From Sparassis latifolia (taxonomy: Eukaryota > Basidiomycota > Agaricomycetes > Polyporales > Sparassidaceae), in assembly GCA_018466975.1 (NCBI GenBank), contig CM031563.1, positions 62,001-126,000 of the forward strand: a stretch of 64,000 bases of DNA, read 5' to 3'. Below the pieces are notes generated by a model, which was not told the origin of the DNA, did not search any database, and saw nothing but the letters and a program-made list of their open reading frames with translations. Positions 10,667 to 26,755 of this stretch are shown piece by piece. The position numbers and the translations under genes are program-made. Numbering within the stretch: position 1 is the first letter of the stretch; every line of letters begins with the position of its first letter.

Positions 10667-13430
10667 TCAGCGAAAAATCGATACATCCAGGTGACAAGGC
10701 ATACGCACGTAGGGATGTAATCTCGGTCCCGCCCTATTACTCTGACAGGGCACCGTACTAGTACGCACTGCGTGCTTATAATCGTGTGACTGCGTACTGC
10801 GCATCATAGGATGCACCGCGTCCTCAGACGCGCCCACGTTCTGCCGATAGCTCACATAGACCGGCTCCTGAGCGTATCGTACGGGCTGTGGTATCGTGAC
10901 ACGCACTTCGTGTGGTGATGACGGCGCCGAAGGGACTTGTGGACTCGATAGCGAGTGCGGGAAGGGATGGCGCTGGTATAGGTGTGGATATGGTGGGGCG
11001 GACTCAGGATCGTATTCGAGCTCATGTTCCTGGTGCATTTCTGCTTCGAAATTCGACTCGCCGGGAGATGCTGGCCCTGCAAGTTCGCTATCCCATGACA
11101 CGGGTGATAGCATGTTCATAGTCAGATGTGCAGCCTGCGAAGTCGTGGGGGAGAAGAGCGGCGATTGAACATGCGAGCTCATTGCATTGAAGGGCGAGGA
11201 CAAAGCGGGAGGGGTGATAGGCGCGCTTTTCGGCGAGTTGGCGGCCGTTGATGACGGTTTAGGCTTGTATCCAGCCTCTCGAATAATCGAACGAGGGAAG
11301 AAAATCTACACCCATAACATTAGCACAATCCCTACGGTGTAATGAGATACGCTTACAAGGAGCGTGATCGTACTGGATACAAAACATCCAATGCCTGCAA
11401 TCATCAATAGGAAATCTACAATTGCATGGTCAGAGCGTCAACGAATCAACAAATAATATGAGACTGAAGCTCCATTTACCTGTCCAAAATCTATCAAAAT
11501 GAATGATCTAAAATCAAATAAACTTAGGTCACAGAAGATGAGACTCACAAGTTCCTGTTTACAATGTGCCGCCGTCCGATGATGCCGTCCAACGCCAAGA
11601 CGAGCAGCGGGAGCGTAAACATGAACCTGAACACCACCCGAGCTAGCTATTTATAAACAGCGAGCGTCAGTGTACCGCCGTTCCCTTCTCCCCCGATTGC
11701 AAATAGGAGAGAATGCAAGGACTCACGTTGAGCTGATAGAACGTCGCCAACCGCACGACAACAGTGGGATCCGCTCCTTCCTCTTTCACATGCTTTATGA
11801 AGCGTGGAAAGCGCCACAACACATAAAGGAAGACCAGCGTCGTGCTCGTTGAGCCGCACGAGCCGGTGAGGAAAATATACGCATCAATCTATCATCGGTG
11901 TCAGATTATTGGGGTGGTTAATATCGGAGCGCCAGCCCAGAGCAAATTGGCAAACTTACGGTGACAACGTTGTGTCGCGCGATAAACGCAGTGAGAGGCA
12001 TACCCACAATAGCCACTAGGCTGCCTGGAAACCCAAAGAGCGGGAGAAGAAGTACGGAACAGCCAAGAAGTCAGAAGAGTTGTTTCACGTGCAGATGCTG
12101 AAAAGGAATAGCCATGTACGACATGTACATTACCGACTGCGCATTCACGTAGCCGGAGTTAATGTTGGCGAGCCGTATTTACGTCAACCTCACGCATGCT
12201 TGTCGCAGGAAAAAAAGAAGGAGGTTTCTTAGCTGTAAGTTATAACTTACCATTATACCACAACCTGTATTCCCAACTTGAGAACCATGGCGCTTTGTCT
12301 GGGTTTTGATGTAAGAGGTATAGCCAGAAGGCAAGTTCTAAGAGTGCAAGTAGTCCGGGAGGGCAGGTAATTATGGGTATCCGGAGGACAAGTAATTGAA
12401 GCCTAGTCAGAGCGACATCTCAGAATGTGAAGCGGAGATTACGGACCTTCCAGATGTGTCACTCTGCATTATATTACATCATGTCGATGGACGAATTGAG
12501 TCGCGAACCACGAAGAGAAGAATAATCCAGGTAATGGATTGAGGCGCAGCAACAAGGTGACACTGCACAAAGAACTTACAGCTCCAGCCCCCAAGCGAAG
12601 CTGAATACGAAGTTAATCGGGACGATCCAGCGATGGTTCTGCGTGTTGTACATGTTCAGTGGCGTCGGGATGACTGGAAACCGTTCCAGACGCGGCACGT
12701 CAGTTCGTTCGACGTCATCATCAATTAAACCAGGGTCCAGATCGTATCGTATCGTATCGGAATTGAAGCCGAGGAAGCATCAGATCCACCAGCGAATTCG
12801 TGACGAGGGAATAAGGCATGAGGTCATCGGTCGAAGCGTTGATATCCAATAGTGAGCGACACGAGGTTTGAGCAATTTCCGAGTCAGCATTCCCAAACGG
12901 ATAAGCGAAAGATCAGCAGCCACGCAGTTAGCGTCGGGGATGAGCGGATAGCTGGTGTACGTACTCTTCAGTTCTGGGGTGGTAGTGAAGCCTATGTGCA
13001 GTAAAAAAAGAACCGTGAAAACGCGTGTAGATAAAAAGGCAGTAGAGGAATGACCAGGACTCGCACCTTCCCTAAACTTAATGACCGTCATCACGACACT
13101 GTATATGACGAACATTGGTACTGCGCCTAAGTACGAATACTATATATTATTACATCCAAAATGCACAATTAGCCCCCAAGCACGTCTGAACATTCACCTT
13201 TAGATGCGGAGCGTAACTTACCGTCATGACGCGCTTAAACGCGCCGGGCTGCCGCCCCGCCGACCACCGCAGACACTTGAAGCGGTCATAGCTCCAAAGG
13301 TGGTAGATAAGAAATGTGAGGAACTGCCATGGTGCGGTGAGCCTTATTTTATGCACACAAAGAATAAGACACGCACGAGGACGGAGATAATTGCCCACAG
13401 AAGGAAGGCAGTGGGGGATGCTGTGCTCAT
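10667..13430 (-). CDS. Predicted polytopic membrane protein of unknown function, Ser/Pro/Tyr-rich C-terminal tail
   Basis: I do not recognise the family. From ATG 13430 the first exons give FLLWAIISVLVRVLFF joined to FLTFLIYHLWSYDRFKCLRW, a hydrophobic helix after removal of a 42-base intron. Further exons give VPMFVIYSVVMTVIKFREG, YPLIPDANCVAADLSLIRLG, MYNTQNHRWIVPINFVFSFA, MPLTAFIARHNVVT and TTLVFLYVLWRFPRFIKHVK, so at least five to seven membrane segments are likely. The last exon encodes a soluble tail rich in Ser, Pro, His and Tyr (SSPFNAMSSHVQSPLFSPTT and onward). That tail could be a cytoplasmic regulatory domain. The stop at 10667 is provisional: a donor GTGCGT near 10702 could splice to a further short exon. 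Numerous small exons make the internal model approximate. Confidence 0.6.
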
Positions 13431-14061
13431 GAGACTGTAGACGAAGTGTGCCGGGTCACGATGAGTAAAAATCTAGATGGCTTTGTCTGTGATAGTCCTC
13501 TGGCGCTAGTGTGCTTTCCGCTGCGAGGGCAGGGTGGTAATTGTGTGTTATGTTAGTTGCTAATGTCGCGTGCTGCAATGTGAGTCGTGAAGGGGGTTGA
13601 AGGGAAGCGCGCAAGAGGGAGGGGGTAATGTAGAATGCTGTATATGAGTTGGATGGTGGGAGATTGGATGGGAACGTGAGGAGGACGCGGGTTGGCAACT
13701 TTGGCCAACCGTCACCAGAAACCTTATTTCGAAATATATTTATTCCTATCATCACACTTGCTTCATAAGGCAAGCGCTACTGCTTCCTTACCCTTTTCTG
13801 GACAAGTAATCATTTCATCATTTCATCTTCGTTCTTCCTTCGTCCTTTCATTGTGTTTTGCGCGACTATACTGCCTGCTTCGCCATCTCTTCTCCTCAAT
13901 GTGCGCGACCTCAGTACCATAGCCGTGCCATCAGGAGCTGCAAGAGGCCGCCCGCCGCGTCTGACGTCTTCCAGAACAGCCGGACGCTAGATCGCTTCAA
14001 CCAAAGAGGGCCAGCCTGCCACTACTTGGTTATATCCGTCCGCCTGTCGTCCCGTGTCCTC

Positions 14062-14976
14062 AATGACTCCAACGTCCAGGATTCCTTACTCTCTGCTTGG
14101 GTCCTTCTCCGTCACCGGTTTGCAGGCTGCGCGTCTTCATCTATTCATGCACGGCGACGCGCCAAAGTCAGGCCCTGCAACTTGGCTAGATCTCTCCGTG
14201 GGCGCTATCAACTTATCGTATTTGCTTCCGGGCGGGACAATTCCTGAGACATCTCTCATCCGCTCGGATCTCAACTGTGAGTTTCTCTGCTCCCTCGTCT
14301 CGCAGCAACTTTTCTGTCTGTGTGGAGCGATGTGCACACTCGGCTGAAGATGCTCACATCAGGAACGCGAGCGTGGAAAAGCACAGATCCCATCGCCAGG
14401 TACACTGGCACGTTCCGCCGGCAATGTGCGGTCTCTTCTCACGTGAAATGCGGAAGCATTTCTTGTGCCTTATCGTCGGATCGTGCTTTGCTGGTTATTG
14501 CCTTTGGCCTGTGAGTCCTGTATTGGTTGTAGTTTGAGGCTAAGATGAGCAGGCGTTGTTCTGGCCAAGCTACCGCGCACTTGGTCCGGGAAGAAGAAGC
14601 AAAGCGAAACGGCAATCATTTTTTCTAAGTAAGAGATTTGTTGTCTGCGTTGCTACTTAACATATCACCATGCAACTAAAGAGTTGGAAAGATGACAGTT
14701 GCGGGAAATGGGGGGTAGACGTTCTGCCCTTCAAATATTGACCGCACCACCTGTTGTAATGGATCATACCTTGCAGCAAAATTCAACCTCGCGCTCGACA
14801 GCTTGCATCGTTTTCCGTTCGAGGCCGCGCATGCCATGAACCCCATGCCGGAGACTGACGTTCGCGTCGAGGAACAATGTATCGACAACATCTTCAGTAC
14901 AAACACAACTTTACCTCCTGTTCCGTTGACCTGCCATCTGGATTCGGTGCGAGTTGGTTCTGCCGGTGGGAAGTGA
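14062..14976 (+). CDS. Possible multi-exon gene of unknown function
   Basis: Doubtful. An ATG at 14062 opens SRIPYSLLGSFSVTGLQAAR-LHLFMH and continues to SYLLPGGTIPETSLIRSDLN before a GTGAGT donor at 14277. A segment at about 14776-14976, after TTGCAG, reads KFNLALDSLHRFPFEAAHAM, MPETDVRVEEQCIDNIFS and ends HLDSVRVGSAGGK-stop, with reasonable codon third positions. The connecting exons could not be joined with confidence, and the minus strand is also open here. No family is recognised. The rest of 13431-15401 shows no supported gene. Confidence 0.25.
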
Positions 14977-15401
14977 CGAGAATGCGGTGCATACACCTCA
15001 CGGTCAATTGAGTACAGAATTCTATGTAGAAGCAGCAGGATAGTGTAGATGTGCGCAGAGGCGTTGAATGGATAGGGTAGGGCAACTGGGTAGCTACCGA
15101 AGACCAAAGCACTCTGCTGTAAGAGCACAGATCAGCAACTGGAAGTCTGGAGATGATATCCGGGAAAACGGTGTCGGTGTGGGCGGAGCGTGTGGATCAC
15201 GAGTGGTTCACGTGTACGCATCTTGCTCCGTCCCACCGCACTGCTTGTTCACGGATCGCGGCTGTAAAGTAAAACTGGGTGTTCTTTTCCTCTCGCCAGC
15301 TTCGGAGGCGCGGAGCAGGCTGCAGCGTTGTGTGGTAAGTTGACCTGGGTAGAAGAGGCTCGGGAGAATTGGATGCAGGGCTGGAGAATATATCGAAGAA
15401 G

Positions 15402-18400
15402 ATGACCGTGAGCGAGCCTCGTTCCCGCCGCGTGGGCATAATGGATCCACCGTCCACCTTCCACCGTGGTACTACTCGTTCCACCGACGCTCTCAGCTCA
15501 CCCTCTGCTCCTCCAGCTCCTCCAGCCGTTCCAGACACGGCGCCCTCGCTGCCCCCTCTTCCCCCTCGGTCCCCCCTCAGACCCCCCGCCAACTCCGCAG
15601 GCTCTACTCACAGCTCGTCCCAGCCAGATTCGCTCAGCATGCCTTTGTTGCACTCCCGCAGCTTCGCTTCCTTCACCGGTCTCTCAGAAACTACTCGAGT
15701 TCGCTCAAAAACCCCTGACAAGCCTCTACCCATCACACCGGATCCTTCGACATCCAGTTGCTTGTCTCCGATCGAGGACGACGACCGCGAAGCTGACGCA
15801 GAATCCACCGCGTCGTCACTCCTCCATGCACCCGTAACAGTCACCAAGCGCACCCACGCCCTCCTCGAGCTTCTCTCCTCCGAGCGCGCGTATGCCTCTG
15901 ATCTCGCTTTGATCCGCGACATACACATCCCATTAGCACTAGGTATGACATGCTCGCCTTACTGCTGGCGCTCACTTATCCGTGTTCAGGCCAACCTGCG
16001 CCGTTCCAAGCGTCCTCGGTCTCGCCTCCGACATCATCAAGCTCATCCTCGCGCACCCTTTCCACAGCATCCGACTCTAGTAGCGGCTCATCTAATGCGG
16101 TCCCTCCCGTTCCTCCGATGACACGGGAAGATTCACGAATTATTTTCACTAATGTCTCCGAAATTGCCGTCTTTGCGGATACATTCTCCGAGCAGCTTGA
16201 AGAGGCCCTTGGGGCTGCCCTTGACGGCGGCACGGGTGAGGACCATGTCGGCGCACTTTTCCTCGAGACGGTGGGCTCCCTTCCTCACGCGGTCTTATGT
16301 GTGCACTGACGATCCGTAGATCCCCACGCTGGAGCCTCTCTACAAGGCCTACATCACCAAGCACCCGTCCGCACTCGAGCATCTCAATAACCTGCCGCAG
16401 ACGCGCGCCCTGATCGCGTACCTCGCGCACACGCGTACGCTCGCGTCGAGCCTCACACACGCGTGGGACCTCCCATCGCTCCTCATCAAGCCCGTGCAGC
16501 GGCTGCTGAAATACTCGCTCCTGCTCGGCGCGATCATCGACGAGACCCCCGATTCCCATGGCGATAAGACGAATTTAAAGCTGGCGCGGGAGAAAATGGA
16601 GGAGGTCGCGCGCGACGTGAACGAGGGACAGCGGAGACGCGAGGTCGTCAAGGAGGTATTGACGGGTGTTGCGTCTGGCTCGCCGACCAAGAAAGGGAGC
16701 GAGCCGAAGCCGAAGAAGAAGGGCCTGAATCTGGGCGTCGCAACCTCTGTCAGTCTTGGGCGGATGAAGAGCTTGCGGAGCTCTTCGCAGAAAACGAAGG
16801 AGGGGGCTGAGGCAAATCAAGAGGCGGAGCAGGTCGTGCAGATGGGCGAGGAGCTGAAGCGGTACGAGGTGTTCATCCAGAAGCTCGCCAAGGAAACAGT
16901 GGACTGGACTGCTTCGGTGCGTGGGGTGATGCAGCACCTGTTTGAGTGGGCAGAGTGCTTCGGGCGTATCATCTGGATGTCGCGGGACATCAAGTCCGAG
17001 GCTTTCGATGCGTTCATCACCGTCATCAGCAGCCAGCTCTTACCTACATGCAACGACCTCACGGGTGTGATCAAAAACAAGCTACTCAGGCAGCTGTCAG
17101 CTCTTATGGACACTACACTTGCGCCGTTCCGTCTGCTTGAGGCGATGCACACGCTTGAGCCACTCCATTACGGCTTGCTCAACCTCAATGTGTCAAAGTC
17201 ACGTCCACCCCCGCAGCTCCTCGAAGCCTCGCAGTCTTACGTGGCTCTCCGTGCGCAGCTCTTCGCGGAATTGCCGCAATATATCGCATTGCTGAATAAG
17301 GGGATGACACACTGCATCTTGCAGCTCGCCAACTGGCAGGCGATGTTCTGGCGCGATGTGCGCGACCGCTGGGCCGAGCTGTGGGATGCGCTCAAGGCCG
17401 AGGGTGAGATGAACGCGGGCGCGGCGGAGACGGTCAGCGTCTGGTGGAATCGCTTTGCTCAGGTCGAGGGCGCCGTCGGTGGGCTGAACATTGTGCGACC
17501 GCCACGCCGCCAGGCAACTCCGGAGAAGCGCAAGGACCGCCCGCGCTCGCTCGAGATGTGGAGTGAGTCCGGCTCGACTGTCGTCGTATCATCCGTGCTT
17601 TCCGCGCTGGAGCCCATACATATACCACACAGCCCGTCGCACAACTCGTTCGCTGCATCCCCCGCTAGCATGAAGAGCCGCAGCACGCATTCTATCGATC
17701 TTGGGCGGCGGCAGCTTGAGCGCCGCCCGTCGAACGAGAGTCTACGGTCGAAGAAGTCAGGCAAATCGACTAGATCGCTCAAGCTCACGCCAGAGATAGC
17801 CCCAGATGAGGCCAATTACGTATACGGTGCATCAACGGTCTCCTTGCACAAGCCTGCGTACTCACGCACCAGAAGCATGCCCATATCCTCTCCGACAGCG
17901 CTCAAAAAGTCGACCTCACATGGACGCATAATCGATACGTTGGAGAGCACCAGCGTCAGTGCGAGCAGCAGCTTGCATAATGTGACATCAACAATCTATT
18001 CAGTCACTGAGACGTTGCTAGATGACGACCGCGGCCGGCCGTCACGAAAACCAAGCTTTCGGCGGCGATTGACCGACACCCTCCGCCCAAGCCCCGCGTC
18101 ATCCATCAACTCACGGCATCGCCGCTCGCCCTCGCTGCCCGTCATAAGTGTCACCAACATATCCCCCTCGCCCTCTCCCAAAGCCGCTACGTTCACCAAC
18201 GGGAGTAAGGCACCCGCTATGTACTCCTGCCGGGTGGTGCATCCCTGCTTACCGCCGCCGGGTATCTCGTACAAAGGCCTGCCGTTCTTCACTCTCCGTG
18301 AGGACGATGAATTTGAGGTGCTTCGGGAAGCAGGTCATCCCTCGACACATCCAGAACTTCCACTGTACGTGGACGATGGCGAGGACTGTCTTCTACTGGT

Positions 18401-18461
18401 ACGCCTGCGCACGGGCGACATCGGTTGGGCACTTGCCAGTTTTCTTGTTCCTGTGGACTAG
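15402..18461 (+). CDS. Rho guanine-nucleotide exchange factor, DH-BAR-SH3 (Tuba/DNMBP-like)
   Basis: Activates Rho/Cdc42 GTPases at membranes. Three exons, 15402-15942, 15990-16270 and 16320-18461, sum to 987 residues in frame. A disordered Ser/Pro-rich leader of about 145 residues precedes the DH domain, which begins at KRTHALLELLSSERAYASDL and contains TLEPLYKAYITKHPSALEHL and the signature LIKPVQRLLKYSLLLGAII. A helical BAR-like region follows (FEWAECFGRIIWMSRDIKS to ITVISSQLLPTCNDLTGVI and LNLNVSKSRP). After a Ser-rich linker, the last about 85 residues form an SH3 domain (LPFFTLREDDEFEVLREAG, LLLVRLRTGDIGWALASFLV). A Pro/Ser-rich insert sits inside the DH domain after IHIPLAL. Start ATG 15402 is the first in-frame ATG; 15441 is an alternative. 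Confidence 0.88.
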
Positions 18462-19197
18462 CCTGGTCGCGGAATGGTCGATGTTCCTCTGCATTTGTGT
18501 CTTTTCGTCTCTGCTGTGTCGGTCGGACGGTTTGCTGTATATCCATATCACCCCATCTTTTGCGCATGTACGGTATGTGGATCCATCTCGGTAGATAGAG
18601 TTTTTCTTGCGTGTATGTCTAGTTTTGATGCTTAGTCCATGCTATGTATGTTGTACCAGCAGACAGTCTATCTTCACCAGCAGTAGTAGATACAAGCATC
18701 ACAATAATGAGACACTTGGAGGATGGAGTAGAAATATGACTTTGGGATCGCCAGTTAGAAGTCAACTAGTACTGTATTCTTTCTTAGATCTGTTTTTATG
18801 CTGAGAGGGGTCGTGCTTTGGATTGTGTCGTGGTCCGAGCGTCTAACCGTTCCAACTCACCTGCCATTCTTAGCAAAGATGTTACTGAACGCCCGGGCGG
18901 CTCACTCTGTCTCAGATCACGACATCTGTCCGTAGTTCGAATCAATCACTCTCTGGCTTCGAACCTGGTTGTATGCACCCTCACCTATTTCCCTGCTTTT
19001 GGATATTGACCGGGAACCCATGTCTTTTATGTCTTTTATGCAGCTTGTTAGAAAAGACAATTTGAAGTGCGAGCCATTTAGGTCGCGTTTGACGCAATCT
19101 GTGATCACGATGCATCAGACAGGTACATATCTCTTTCCTTTGGCAAGAAATGTGCGCAGATTCAATCGACGCTGTTGCAGGAGACGTTGAGTCGACC
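18462..19197. other. Intergenic, no supported gene
   Basis: 3' flank of the Rho-GEF and 5' flank of the F-box gene. No open frame with recognisable content and no convincing tRNA. Confidence 0.5.
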
Positions 19198-20287
19198 ATG
19201 GTGTCTCAATAAACCAGCGCACGAAGATTACCTCTAGAAATATGGGACGAGATCATTGGATATATTTGTAACGATCCTCGCGCACTTTCAGGCTGTAGCT
19301 TGACGTGCAATGACTGGCTCCATACGGCACGTACTAATCGATTCCGCACGCTCTTCGTCGAATCTGGACCAGAGTGGGCGCTTCTCGAATGCCGTCTTGA
19401 ACAGTTCCCGGGATTTGCGCCTTACGTTCGAAAACTCGTCGTTTACCGGAAAAGCGGAGACGCGGAGAATCACGAGCACCTTGCGTTGTTGCAGAAGTTC
19501 GTTCGAGTTGAAGACCTCACATTCCGGTGTTGGTATACTGGAGAGATGACCGAGCAGGTGATACCGGACCTTCCGAGGAAATTCTTTCCAAATGTCAAAA
19601 CCCTCCACCTCTGCCAGTGCTCGTTTCGTATGGCGGAGCATCTTTACGCCATAGTCTGCTCGTTTCCGAAGCTATCCGCTCTTCACGTAACCCGCGGGCT
19701 ACTAGTCGAACGGTACTCCGAGTCTTTCAATATCCCTCCAAACTCTGTGGGCGAGGAAAGCATCACCATCGATACCCTCATGGGCACACACCTCACTGCT
19801 GATGACAGATTGGCCATCGCGCGGGCCCTTCGTGTTGCACCTTCGCCGGCTCGAGGTTGCATGGCTGAGCGTCTACGAAGGAGCAGCGGCACATGTCCAG
19901 GGCCTCCTACGGACGGCTGGGCGCAACATGGAACACCTAGCACTGACCATCGACGAAGTGCCGCCGCACAGGAAGGACTTATACGCAGACATTCTGGATC
20001 TCTCATGCAATCCTCGACTGGTCTCTCTGCACCTGAAGAGTGTTCTCATCAGTCAGGAGAATTCGATGGATTGGGTAACCACCATCCTGTCGAAGATCAC
20101 TTCCGTGCACTCTCGGCTGCAGCGTATCCACTTCAGCGTCCGCATGCAGCGTATCGAACCAAGTGTCCACATGCAACCGGAGCAACTCGACAGGCAACTG
20201 GCCCGGGTGGCGGAGGGGCGACCGCACCTGGTGGTTACGTTCATACTCCGGTGGAGAAGTCAGAATTTGACAGGCTGGGATCCGTAG
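19198..20287 (+). pseudogene. F-box-type protein, apparently disrupted
   Basis: The N-terminus is F-box-like: ARRLPLEIWDEIIGYICND, PRALSGCSLTCNDWLHTAR, NRFRTLFVES. Leucine-rich repeat-like strands follow (VRKLVVYRKS, VEDLTFRCWY, FPNVKTLHLCQC, FPKLSALHVTRGLL), as in basidiomycete F-box/LRR proteins that recruit substrates to SCF ubiquitin ligases. Two lesions are visible. The only nearby in-frame ATG (19198) meets a TAA at 19210, just before the F-box. The reading frame also shifts by one base between about 19800 and 19850, after which the other frame continues sensibly (FVLHLRRLEVAWLSV, MEHLALTIDEVPPHRKDL, LHLKSVLISQ) to a stop at 20285. No GT-AG intron that I tried repairs the shift. A missed 5' exon or an assembly error remain possible. 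Confidence 0.6.
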
Positions 20288-20427
20288 TGGCAAAATGGTT
20301 GCCGCAACTCCAGGGGAAGAGGGTTTGACTGAGAGTGGAAGCTGTATCCGGCCGGGAGTCCAATGCCCACGACACTGCCCCTGGAGGGCCAGTGATTTCC
20401 GACATACAGGATCTCGATTGGGGTTAC

Positions 20428-20455
20428 TGAATGCTGCTCAATGAATGCTGCTCAA
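20428..20455. repeat. Perfect 14-base tandem duplication
   Basis: TGAATGCTGCTCAA occurs twice head to tail in the 560-base gap between the F-box gene and the 3' end of PMR1. That gap otherwise shows nothing. Confidence 0.8.
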
Positions 20456-20848
20456 AGGGCGTCTGCCATGTACATATATTTTCTCCTACTTTAAGATTCG
20501 TACTTGAGCACCTTAGCTCCTGCCGCTGGCAAGTTGTCCTAGTCTCCGAAGGGCAGATCGTTGATACTCTGCCACTGCACATGCATCTCGCTTCGCAAAT
20601 ATTGTGCTGTGTAGTGAGCTTTGCTTGTCCAATGAACTGTGTGCTTTCGCTCTCGAGATCTCATCGTTAGACTGTGGCTTGTACTACCCTGGTTGTATAA
20701 TGAGCCTCACCGACTTCCAACCTTCGGGCGCCTGCGGCGCAGAACTCGTACACATATCGTGAGACCCAAATGCACGCATGCTCTCGGTGAGTGTTTGATG
20801 ACTTCCGGATCCCGCAATGGAATGAGCATAAATATCGTCACATGTAAG

Positions 20849-24919
<4,071 letters not shown>

Positions 24920-25369
24920 CTTGGCGCCAGAATGACAATTTTACAGCCCTTGATAGCGGTTGGGTATGAGAAGGGCGCAGCCTGAATCTGCCAGCAGTTC
25001 TGGCTGGTGGCAATCAGAGTCGGTGGTTTTATGGAGAGTTCGAAAATTGGATGCTCACCCGTCAAACGTAAATGTAATACAACGACACCGATTTTCTGCG
25101 TAAAGTCTAGCCTAGATACGGGGGAATCTCTGAAGAGAAACAGTGTGCAGCCCGCAGCAGGGAGTTAGTATTTGAGACGCACCGTTCCGTCCGTTCGCCG
25201 GCAATATCAACGAGGCTGTATCCTCCCAATGCAGTAGTTCGCTCCCACAGTTGCTATCTGTTGTCGTGACCCAAGATAATCGCTCCATCCCTCAGGCTGC
25301 CGCTAGCTTCCTCTTCCATAAAAACCAACATGCTGACTTGCTTCCGTCGGTATCTTTCTGACGCTGATA
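24920..25369. promoter_or_regulatory. Divergent intergenic region PMR1 / acyltransferase-like gene
   Basis: About 450 bases separate the two start codons. It presumably carries both promoters; no individual site is convincing. Confidence 0.35.
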
Positions 25370-26598
25370 ATGCCACGGCCCACCGTGCCCAGGGTCGAGC
25401 TCAGCGGTTCGCCGTACGAGGTACTGTCGTCGCTCTTGCTCGGTTTCTGGCGCCAGAAACTAAATCATTTCTCAGATTGGGCTGGCGCACGGCCGTCTTC
25501 TCGCACCCCAAATCCATAGTCAATTGGAGATATACCGTGATATTTTCCTAGAAAACTGCAAGTTTGAATGGCCGAAAGTACTGGGTTTAGCCGCGCAATA
25601 CCGGTCGATCATCGCTGCGCTTGCACCGGAACTCCTTGAGGAGATGCGTGGAATTGCGGACGGTGTCGGTGGCACCGACGTCGGCCTTCTGGATATTGTC
25701 GCCCTTAATTCCAGAAGTGAGATTGCTCTGGGACTATGGGATGACGGCTGCACGAGCCTCGCGTGGAATATGAGAGGTTCTGGGAAGCAGTTGCTCGCGC
25801 AGAACTGGGACTGGAGGACGTCAGTCGGTGAAAACCTCGCCTTGGCACACATCACGCAGGTTGGAAAGCCCTCCATCTGGATGGTGATTGAGGTGATTGG
25901 CGCGCGAACCTGTTCCGTAATACTATTGCTGATTACCCTCCGAATCTCACCAGCCTGGCATCGTTGGAAAGATCGGGTTCAATTCCGCATCCGTCGGTGT
26001 GTGTTTGAACGCCATTCGTGCATCTCCGACTTCGACTTCCCTTCTTCCCATTCATTTACTCTTGCGCATAGCTCTTGAGCATGACTCCGTTGACTCAGCT
26101 ATCGCGGCCATCGAACGCCTTGGCGGTGCGGCATCGAGCCAACATATCCTCATAGCAGATGCCAATGGAGGACGTGGGCTTGAGCTATCCCCCCGTGGAG
26201 GTGTTTATCTCAAGGAAGACAGGAACGGTATCATCGTGCACACGAACCACTTCCTCGAGAATAACCTCGTGGACGAGCCCCCATGGCTATCAGGTTCACC
26301 TATGAGATTGAAAAGAGCGCGCTCTCTTTGCGGGAATATAATGCAAGACTTAGGATGCGAAGGTCTACCTCAGGGTGTAAATCCGGCTCTTCTTCGTGAT
26401 CGAGTTTTCTCGGATTCGGTCAACTCCCCGCAGGCAATATGTTGTGTGCCCGATATTGCCAAGGGTGGTCTGGCTCGTATTGCAACCTTATTCAATATTG
26501 TGATGATGTTCGAGCCGAGGGAGAAGCCTTGCGCAGAAGTGGTGTTTGGAAAACCTGGCAGTAGTGAACAAAGCGAGGTATACGAGCTGCCATGGTAG
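25370..26598 (+). CDS. Acyl-CoA:isopenicillin-N acyltransferase-like Ntn hydrolase (peptidase C45 / AAT family)
   Basis: Three exons, 25370-25420, 25476-25892 and 25954-26598, join to 370 residues; Penicillium PenDE has 357. The N-terminus reads PTVPRVELSGSPYE-IGLAHGRLLAP, as in the family. The autoproteolysis and nucleophile site is Gly108-Cys109 in LWDDGCTSLAW, matching the DGCT site where PenDE precursors self-cleave. LLAQNWDWRTSVGEN, IVGKIGFNSASVGVCLN, LLRIALEHDSVDSAI and GRGLELSPRGG follow. It ends YELPW, so it lacks the peroxisomal tripeptide found on PenDE. It is likely a cytosolic amidase or N-acyltransferase; no penicillin-pathway neighbours are present. It converges with the CoA-transferase gene 157 bases downstream. 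Confidence 0.85.
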
Positions 26599-26755
26599 CT
26601 TATTACCTGTCTATGCTCAGATGTGTATTATCAGTACGTCGTTTCGATATCGTCCTGTACAGCATGATGCATAGCTCCGAAGACATTTGTAGCTATTCAT
26701 CACAGCTTCAGCAGCCTCCTGCCATGAGAACGAGAAGAGGTGCGAGATCCAGGAG

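Noticed and set aside
13456..13773. 105-residue minus-strand frame upstream of the membrane protein
   Set aside because: Different frame from the membrane protein with a stop between; more likely 5' leader.
15197..15592. 131-residue frame antisense to the Rho-GEF leader
   Set aside because: Gly/Arg-rich mirror image of the Ser/Pro-rich coding exon; no independent support.
18826..18960. tRNA-like stretch (GTGGTCCGAGCGTCTAAC ... TAGTTCGAATCA)
   Set aside because: It has A-box- and B-box-like strings, but the T-stem does not pair and no acceptor stem closes.
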